Part shown: one piece after another, positions 9,657 to 14,695 of the stretch
How positions within the stretch are numbered: the first letter of the stretch is position 1
Layout of the letters: each line of letters starts with the position of its first letter
Assembly: GCA_026770615.1 (NCBI GenBank)
Contig: MU631404.1
Span: forward strand, 281,875-296,569
Direction: 5' to 3'
DNA from: Pavlovales sp. CCMP2436
Lineage: Eukaryota; Haptophyta; Pavlovophyceae; Pavlovales
DNA: 14,695 nucleotides
Position numbers and translations under genes: made by a program
The notes under the pieces: generated by a model
What the model saw: the letters and a program-made list of their open reading frames with translations, nothing else
Database searches by the model: none
What the model was told of the DNA's origin: nothing

Positions 9657-9700
9657 TCGAGCCCCCCGAGCCTTGAGTGCCACCCGCCGAGCCCGCCGCC

Positions 9701-11017
9701 ATGAACACCTCCGAGACCGCCATCATCACCACCTACGAGCCCACCTTCGCCGGGCCCGCCTCCGAGCCCGCCGCCGCCGCACCTACCGTGGGCGCTTCCC
9801 GACCGCGCGTCGCGCTGGTGCACGGCATTTGGGATAGTCCAGAGACGCCCGAGCGCGCCTTAATGGTAATGTCGCTACTGCGCGCGCTTGAGATCATCCC
9901 GCTGCTGGCCATCTGCGAGCCCGCCCCGCGCGCGAGCGCGGATGACCTCTGCAGGTATCATAGCGCTGAGTACGTTGAGCTGCTACGATTGGAGGACGGC
10001 GAGGACGAGGAGGTGCTCGCGCGGCACGGGCTGTCCTACGACGCGCCCTTATTCCCGGGAGTCTGGGAATACTCGACGACGGTCGCAGGGGGAAGCCTGC
10101 GCGCTGCGGAGCTCCTCGCCACCGGCGCGTGCGACGTGGCGATTCACTGGCAGGGCGGGCGGCACCACGCCACCTCGGACCGCGCGGGTGGCTTCTGCTA
10201 CGTGAACGACATTGTGTTGGCCGCCCTCCGCCTCGTCCGCGCCTTCCGCACGGTCGTCGTAATCGACCTCGACGTGCACCACGGCAACGGCACGGAGGAG
10301 GCCTTCGCGCACTCGGCCAACGTGCTCAACGTCTCTCTGCACCTCCACGCGCCCGGCTTTTACCCGGGCACTGGGGCACTTGCCGACTGCGGGAGCGGCC
10401 GCGGCACGGGCACCACTGTGAACGTGCCGCTCCGGCCAGGCCTCTCGCCGGCCGCGTTCGCGCGCGTCTTCGCCGAGGTGGCGGCCCTCACGCATAGGTG
10501 GGTCGGCGAGCAGCACTGCGGCGTGGTCGTGCAGTGCGGTGCGGACGGGCTGAGGGGCGACCCGCGCGGGGGCCTCAACCTCGATCCGGCCTCGCTCGCC
10601 GCGGCGGTGGGCACCGTACTCGGCTGGGGGCTGCCGACTCTGCTCCTGGGCGGCGGCGGGTACGTGGAAACAAATGTTGCCCGTGCATGGGCACTGTGCA
10701 CTGCCACGGCGCTGGGCGTCGAGATCGAGGTCGACCAGCAGATACCAGACAGCGACGAGTACTACGAGCGATACCGCGACGGCAGCTTTCTGCTACGCGC
10801 GGTCGGCACCCCGCTCGGCGGCGAGCGGGGCGAGGAGCCTGCGCCCTTGAGTCAGAGCGACCAGAACGACGAGGTCTACTTGCAGCAACTCCTCTCCACG
10901 CTGCGCGCACGGTTCCCGCCCGCGGCGGCAGGCGAGGCGTTGCGCGGCAGCCTGCCCGACGAGGGAGAGGGCGGCGGCGCCCGCTCGGCCAAGCGTCTGC
11001 GCGCGGCCGACGGATGA
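9701..11017 (+). CDS. HDAC8: Class I histone deacetylase, HDAC8-like
   Basis: A single-exon gene of 438 residues. The frame is closed by TGA at 9674-9676 and the first ATG, in GCCGCCATG, is at 9701. The fold is the zinc-dependent arginase/deacetylase type, removing acetyl groups from lysines in histones and other proteins. Active-site residues by comparison with HDAC8: Tyr-Asp 113-114 (SYDAP), the His pair 155-156 in WQGGRHHA, zinc ligands Asp191 and His193 (DLDVHHGNG) and Asp282 (QCGADGLRGDP), and transition-state Tyr321 (LLGGGGY). GFCYVND (164-170) and PGFYPGTG (218-225) are class I-like. One difference is that Asn196 replaces the Asp of HHGDG usual in class I, as in class II enzymes. The N-terminal 35 residues and a C-terminal tail with AKRLR, a possible nuclear signal, are extra. 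Class I membership is firm; orthology to HDAC8 itself is probable only. Confidence 0.88.
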   Translation: MNTSETAIITTYEPTFAGPASEPAAAAPTVGASRPRVALVHGIWDSPETPERALMVMSLLRALEIIPLLAICEPAPRASADDLCRYHSAEYVELLRLEDGEDEEVLARHGLSYDAPLFPGVWEYSTTVAGGSLRAAELLATGACDVAIHWQGGRHHATSDRAGGFCYVNDIVLAALRLVRAFRTVVVIDLDVHHGNGTEEAFAHSANVLNVSLHLHAPGFYPGTGALADCGSGRGTGTTVNVPLRPGLSPAAFARVFAEVAALTHRWVGEQHCGVVVQCGADGLRGDPRGGLNLDPASLAAAVGTVLGWGLPTLLLGGGGYVETNVARAWALCTATALGVEIEVDQQIPDSDEYYERYRDGSFLLRAVGTPLGGERGEEPAPLSQSDQNDEVYLQQLLSTLRARFPPAAAGEALRGSLPDEGEGGGARSAKRLRAADG

Positions 11018-11584
11018 GGAAACGCCGTTGCCTGGTGAGAAAGCACCGTTGCTTGCCCGGCCACGGTATTTGCGGGGGATACAATGGAACTAATAAACGG
11101 CAGCCAATTGGGGCTGGCAAACTCAAATTCAAAGCCGGGCGTGAAGTGATATAAATTATGATTGTCACTGGCCGAGACGCGTTGCTATCAGTGGTTTACC
11201 GAATAAGTTCTATAGCCCGCGAGCTTTATTATTCTTATACAGCCCACGAGCTCTCCGTCAACTCGCGCGTGGGCTCGTGGAATTTAACCTATATTAATCT
11301 AAAATTAGCAATGGGCGACGCAGCGCTCAGACCAACACAACTTTCAGGACAGTCAGACGCCACTCGCCAGCTCGAACCCCTATCAGTAATATAATTATAG
11401 GGACACAGACAGTAGTTATATATCAAGTATACTAACAGTTCAAAATAAGTGATTAAATATTTGTTTGCATAGTGGCTTTCGTGTAAGTTATAGTTATATA
11501 TCACTAACTAAATTTAATACTAGTTATGTATACTAAGGATTCAATAATAATTAAGTATACACTGCCGATTCAAGACCTCCTGCG
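11018..11584. other. AT-rich convergent spacer with short repeats
   Basis: 567 bp between the HDAC and sirtuin stops, without a plausible gene. The direct repeat TAGTTATATATCA is at 11413-11425 and 11491-11503. Three GTATAC hexamers (11427-11432, 11528-11533, 11555-11560) are each followed within about 10 nt by TTCAA. A small hairpin CCCTAT/ATAGGG is at 11378-11383 and 11397-11402. AGCCC(G/A)CGAGCT occurs twice near 11215-11255. These may be 3'-end or decayed mobile sequences. No transposase remnant is seen. Confidence 0.55.
11092..11097 (+). terminator. Candidate poly(A) signal of HDAC (AATAAA)
   Basis: A canonical AATAAA lies 75 bp after the HDAC stop, at the change from GC-rich to AT-rich sequence. 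Position and sequence fit a polyadenylation signal, but signal use in this organism is unknown. Confidence 0.45.
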
Positions 11585-14134
11585 CTACCTCTTCCGCTGC
11601 CGCTTGCGCGGGCCGCCTAATTGCGTGCCGCCGCCGCTCTCCCACTCCTGCTCGACCCCGGCCTGGCCAGCGGCCTCGCTCTCGGCCCTGCGCACGACAG
11701 TCGGGAATGCGCGGCTCTTGGGCGGCGCGGGGCGGCTGACGGCAGCGCTCGGCGGCGGCGGCGCGCTGCGCACGGCCCGCGAGCCCAGCGGCTTGGCCGC
11801 CTCCGCCCGCTCCACCGCCGAGATGGGGTCGTCCCCCTCGTCGTACGCGGGCGGCGGGAGCTTGAGCGCGGCGAGCAGCTGCGCGAGCACGGCGTCGCAG
11901 CGGCCGTTGATCTTGAGGTCGGCGACGCGGTCCTTGGGCGTCCACTGCAAGTTGACGATCACGATCTGCTTGGCGCGCCCCTTGGGCTTGTCCCAGATGA
12001 AGCGGTAGTGCTGCAGCACGCGCAGCGAGGTGCCGAGGAACAGCGCCACGTCCGCCTTCTCCGACTCCTTGCGCACGCGCACCAGCTCCTTCTCGTGCAG
12101 CTTCTCGCCGAAGTAGACGATCGTGTCCTGCAGCCGCGCGCCCCTGCACCGCTTCGTGCTGCACTGGCGCGGCGTGGCATGGTGGTGGTACGAGCTCGCC
12201 TCGGTAACGTGGAAGGAGCGCAGGTACCGTTTGGCGCAACCCGCGCAGTGCTCGACGTAGATGTTGCCGTGTATCTCCGAGAGGGCAGCTGCGGGCACGC
12301 CGCTGCGCAGATGGAGCCCGTCCACGTTCTGTGAGACCACGTGCCGCACGCGCTTGCCGCGCACCAGCGCGCGCACCGCCATGTGCGCGGCCGTCGGGCG
12401 CGTCTCCTCGTATGCGATCGGCATCGTGGCCTGCTCGCCCTTCTTCTGCAGCGTCCACACGCCCTGCGCGAGAGGGGAGCGCGCGCAGAGTGTCGAGGTG
12501 CGAGAGGCGGCGGGAGCGCGCGCGGCAGGGACGACGCGCTCAGCCGGGCGTGGGCTGCGGCAGAGCTGGCAGCGTAGACGGCAGGCGCGCAGCACTGCGG
12601 CGCGCACATGAGGCCCGCGGTAGTCGGGGATGTGTGCCGCGGTGCTCATGCCTGCGCCCGTGTAGACCACCACGTGCTTGGCGGCCTTGACGATGCGCGC
12701 GAGCTCGGCCACCTTGCGCGCCACCTCCACCTCCGAGTCCTCCACCTCCGCCTTGCGCTCCTCGTCGCGCGACTTCTTGGCGGTGCCGCGCTCTATCGCC
12801 GCGCGCTCATCTTCGGCGAGCTCGGCGTGCGCGGCGAGCAGCACCGTCTCGTCCACGGAGAGAGACTCGCCCGCTTTCTCGCGCTTGAGCGCCGCCCGAA
12901 CCAGCCGCTTGAGCTGCAAGGGGGGTTGGGGGGGGGGAGCTTAGTGCGGGGTGGCGTGAGGGCGGCTGTCGGCCAGGTGAGGTGTGCGCACCCTTTTTTC
13001 CTCCGCCTGCGCGAATCGCGCGAGCAGCAGCTCCTGCTTGCGCGCCTCCCGCGAGGACGCCTCGGGAACGCCCTCCCCTGACTCCTCATCCTCCCCGTCG
13101 TTTGACCCGTCACCTGATCCGTTGGCTGCCCCGTCCTCTTGTTCGTCCCCTGATCCATCGGCTACCCCGTCGCCTGCCACATGCCCTACCGCGTTGCCCG
13201 ATCCATCGGCTGCCCCATCGGCTGTCCCGTCGGCTGTCTCGTCGCCTGCCACATCCCCTACCGCGTTGCCCGATCCATCGGCTGTCCCGTCGGCTGCCCC
13301 GTCGACTGCCACATCCCCTACCGCGTTGCCCGATCCATCGGCTGTCCCGTCGGCTGCCCCGTCGCCTGCCACATCCCCTACCGCGTTGCCCGATCCATCG
13401 GCTGCCCCGTCGGCTGCCCCGTCGGCTGCACCGTCGCCTGCCACATCCCCTACCGCGTTGCCCGATCCATCGGCTGCCCCGTCGGCTGCCCCGTCGGCTG
13501 CACAGTCGCCTGCCACATCCCCTACCGCGTTGCCCGATCCATCGGCTGCCCCATCGGCTGCCCCGTCGGCTGCTTCGTCCCCTGTCGTGCCCCCTTCCTC
13601 GGTGGACGGTGCCGTGCACTTCGCGTCGTGGCCGGCGGATGGTGTCTCGTGCTCGGCTGCCCCGTCGGCGCACGGTGCCTCGCACTTCCAGGCATACGGC
13701 TCCCCAGAACCGGCTCCGTCGTCGGCACACGGCTCACCCGCCAAACTAGCGGAAGCCATTGTCACTTTGTTTTTTAATACAATTTGTGCGGCGGTGCCGC
13801 CCACCTGGCTCTCCATCCGCCTGCGTGCGGTCGGCGTCGGCGGTGCGGAGAACGCACCCAGTTCGCCACCCACCGTCGAGACCGCCATGCTCGCGTCCGC
13901 ACCGCCCGTGACGCGCTCAAGCGCGTGTTGCAACAGCGTCACATCATCGCGTAGGAGCGCCTCGCGCGTGGCCTGCAGCTCGGAGTAGAGGCGCAGGTCG
14001 CCGTGCTCAGTGCGAAGCTTGCCCAGATCGCCCACGGCGGCGCGCTCGCGGCTCTGAGAGCCGCAGAGGTCCTCGCGCGTGCGGAGCAGCTGCCGCTGGA
14101 GGTCCTCAAAGTCGCCGACGGTCAGCTTCGCCAT
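11585..14134 (-). CDS. SIRT7: SIRT7-like NAD-dependent deacylase with long acidic-repeat N-terminus, three exons
   Basis: Proposed minus-strand exons are 14134-12992, 12913-12608 and 12463-11585, about 775 residues. The start is the first ATG in the frame (MAKLTVGD). Residues 1-85 look helical and possibly coiled-coil. Residues about 185-320 are Asp/Gly/Ala repeats, followed by a charged segment ([20 protein letters not shown]) resembling the basic helix ahead of the SIRT7 catalytic core. Core motifs are [21 protein letters not shown] (NAD site, GAGMS at 467-471), [11 protein letters not shown] (528), catalytic His548 in SEIHGN, zinc cysteines 556, 559, 584 and 589, GTSLRV, and VNLQWTPKD (about 653-661), a SIRT6/7-type ending. 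The second cysteine pair is spaced C-x4-C. The tail is disordered and ends in basic PRKRQRKR, a likely nuclear or nucleolar signal. The catalytic part is secure. Joining exon 1 rests on matching phases and SIRT7-like continuity; ATG 13759 is an alternative start. Confidence 0.8.
12464..12607 (-). other. Sirtuin intron 2 (144 nt, phase 0, stop-free)
   Basis: On the minus strand the donor is CCTCAT|GTGCGC and the acceptor is TCGCGCAG|GGCGTG. Removal joins IPDYRGPH to GVWTLQKKG, restoring the invariant RGPxGVWT of class IV sirtuins. The intron is a multiple of three with no stop in frame, so the unspliced message would encode a 48-residue Arg/Ala/Cys insert right in the NAD pocket. Confidence 0.85.
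12914..12991 (-). other. Sirtuin intron 1 (78 nt, phase 0)
   Basis: On the minus strand the donor is AAAAGG|GTGCGC and the acceptor is a C-rich tract, then CCTTGCAG|CTCAAG. The same GTGCGC donor is used by the next intron. Splicing joins AEEKR to [10 protein letters not shown] in phase 0, making one continuous basic helix like the SIRT7 N-terminus. Unspliced, the frame stops at TAA 12943-12941. Confidence 0.7.
13175..13582 (-). repeat. Coding tandem repeat, 60/72-bp units, in sirtuin exon 1
   Basis: Six adjacent units start at 13175, 13247, 13307, 13367, 13439 and 13511. They are 72, 60, 60, 72, 72 and 72 bp long. Each begins TGCCACATCCCCTACCGCG (plus strand; the first has ATGCC), and lengths differ by one 12-bp subunit (CCGTCGGCTGCC type). 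On the minus strand this reads as 20- or 24-residue repeats of [18 protein letters not shown] type. All lengths are multiples of three, so copy changes keep frame. Shorter degenerate copies flank it at about 13098-13174. Confidence 0.92.
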
Positions 14135-14233
14135 CGCGCGTGGCGCCACCCCCTTCCGCCTCACGCCTCACCCCTCGCCCCCTCTCGTGAGCTCGGCGCT
14201 TTCACGAGCTCGGCTCGCTCGGCGCGGCCATTT

Positions 14234-14291
14234 GCTAGCCTGCACTGTCCGTTTCCATAAATTATAAACTCGGCAGCCTGTGCAGGCTAGC
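14234..14291. repeat. Perfect 12-bp inverted repeat
   Basis: GCTAGCCTGCAC at 14234-14245 is the exact reverse complement of GTGCAGGCTAGC at 14280-14291, with a 34-nt AT-rich loop. The right arm overlaps a second small palindrome, AGCCTG-TG-CAGGCT. It may be a cruciform, a paired regulator site or an element remnant. Confidence 0.85.
14257..14268 (-). promoter_or_regulatory. TATA-like element upstream of the sirtuin gene
   Basis: On the minus strand TTTATAATTTAT lies 123 bp before the ATG at 14134, an AT island in GC-rich sequence. It sits in the loop between the two arms of the 12-bp inverted repeat 14234-14245/14280-14291. Position and sequence fit a core promoter, but this is inferred. Confidence 0.35.
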
Positions 14292-14299
14292 CATTTGCC

Positions 14300-14352
14300 A
14301 ACCGAGAAAATAAAAATAACAGTCGGTTAGGGTGAACCGATTTTTTTCGGTT
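14300..14352. repeat. Alternating AACCGA/TCGGTT hairpin arms
   Basis: AACCGA occurs at 14300-14305 and 14335-14340; its complement TCGGTT at 14323-14328 and 14347-14352. Each arm can pair with either neighbour, so mutually exclusive stem-loops are possible. The last loop is a T tract. Confidence 0.75.
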
Positions 14353-14378
14353 GTGCTGTCGCAAAAGATGCCCTCCGG

Positions 14379-14417
14379 CCCTCCGGGGGCCCTCCCAGGG
14401 GACCCCTACCCGGAGGG
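14379..14417. repeat. 9-bp GC-rich inverted repeat
   Basis: CCCTCCGGG at 14379-14387 pairs perfectly with CCCGGAGGG at 14409-14417 across 21 nt. It abuts the first copy of the 35-bp tandem repeat. No gene context is visible. Confidence 0.7.
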
Positions 14418-14486
14418 GGTGGTCTTGACAGACGGTCGTCCTGTCCGGACAGGGTGGTTTTGACAAACAGTCATGCCGCCCGGACA
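14417..14486. repeat. Two adjacent diverged 35-bp tandem copies
   Basis: 14417-14451 and 14452-14486 both start GGGTGGT, share TTGACA, and end CCGGACA; 28 of 35 positions agree. Five of the seven differences are transitions of G/A or C/T type. It is a small, ageing tandem duplication of unknown role. Confidence 0.8.
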
Positions 14487-14532
14487 CCGTCGTGGCCCAC
14501 ATTTATCTGAAGTTCCACACTGCGCATGTGGA

Positions 14533-14690
14533 CCGCCGGCTCTTAGAAAAGGCGTAACGTACGGGGATTATCCGCGGTATCCGTGGGGCCCCGTGGGCCC
14601 CCGGGCTATGTGACAAGTTAGTTATATGTTAGTCACATAGGCGCCTCCGGCGGGGCCCCCGGGGGCCCTGCGGGGCTTTCTAAGAGCCGG
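14533..14690. mobile_element. MITE-like foldback element (non-autonomous)
   Basis: CCGGCTCTTAGAAA at 14536-14549 is the exact reverse complement of TTTCTAAGAGCCGG at 14677-14690. Inside, GGGCCCCCGGG (14595-14605) pairs with 14658-14668 and CTATGTGAC (14606-14614) with GTCACATAG (14632-14640) around a 17-nt AT-rich loop. GTGGA flanks both sides (14528-14532 and 14691-14695), a possible 5-bp target duplication, though three extra bases (CCG) separate it from the left arm. There is no coding capacity. A structured RNA locus is the main alternative. Confidence 0.55.
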
Positions 14691-14695
14691 GTGGA

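Larger units (their letters stand above)
9443..9700. promoter_or_regulatory. Divergent promoter region of ATG10 and HDAC
   Basis: Only 258 bp separate the ATG10 start (minus) from the HDAC start (plus), so the two promoters must share or overlap this segment. A TATA-like GATTTTAAAG lies at about 9475-9484, and the HDAC-proximal half is a GAGCC-rich repeat. No canonical initiator is evident. Confidence 0.5.

Noticed and set aside
11378..11402. Bacterial-type terminator hairpin CCCTAT/ATAGGG
   Set aside because: Short stem without a T tract in a eukaryotic spacer.
13175..13582. CRISPR-like array
   Set aside because: Units are contiguous with no unique spacers, lie in a coding frame, and the genome is eukaryotic.
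12984..13988. Long plus-strand open frames (Pro/Ser/Ala or Arg/Pro/Leu-rich) across the tandem repeat
   Set aside because: The 60/72-bp repeat is stop-free in several frames, so they open passively. Only the minus-strand frame continues in phase into a recognisable sirtuin.
14287..14502. 71-codon minus-strand frame over the 35-bp tandem repeat
   Set aside because: There is no recognisable domain; the frame is composed of repeat and hairpin sequence.

Overview
The window looks like nuclear DNA from a GC-rich, gene-dense unicellular eukaryote. Coding blocks are extremely GC-rich and alanine-rich. They are separated by short spacers that switch abruptly to AT-rich sequence, and at least five GT-AG introns can be placed by reading frame and homology. 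The genes are all core eukaryotic types: a RAVE/DMX subunit, ATG10, a class I HDAC and a SIRT7-type sirtuin. A GC-rich microalga is a reasonable guess, perhaps a haptophyte given the GTGCGC-type donors, but no marker here fixes the lineage. Nothing bacterial or viral is visible.

Layout. 1-95: nine perfect copies of a T-rich decamer, then AT-rich sequence. 286-441 (+): probable last exon of a membrane protein whose body lies to the left. 442-1340: spacer and 5' leader without a supported gene. 1341-8741 (+): one large four-exon gene for a Rav1/DMX-like (rabconnectin-3 alpha) WD40 protein, about 2239 residues; its third intron is long and AT-rich. 8798-9442 (-): ATG10, tail-to-tail with RAV1 at 56 bp. 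9443-9700: short divergent promoter with GAGCC-rich repeats and a 4-codon upstream ORF that copies the start of ATG10. 9701-11017 (+): class I, HDAC8-like deacetylase. 11018-11584: AT-rich convergent spacer. 11585-14134 (-): three-exon SIRT7-like sirtuin with a long N-terminal extension carrying a helical segment and an acidic repeat of 60/72-bp units. 14135-14695: sirtuin upstream region, unusually dense in inverted repeats, ending in a 155-bp foldback element that looks like a MITE.

Functional links. Rav1/DMX proteins promote assembly of the V-ATPase, which acidifies vacuoles and endosomes. ATG10 is the E2 that puts ATG12 on ATG5 for autophagy, a pathway that ends in those compartments. The other two genes encode mechanistically unrelated lysine deacylases, one zinc-dependent and one NAD-dependent, arranged tail-to-tail. 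Whether either pairing is more than gene packing cannot be told from one window.
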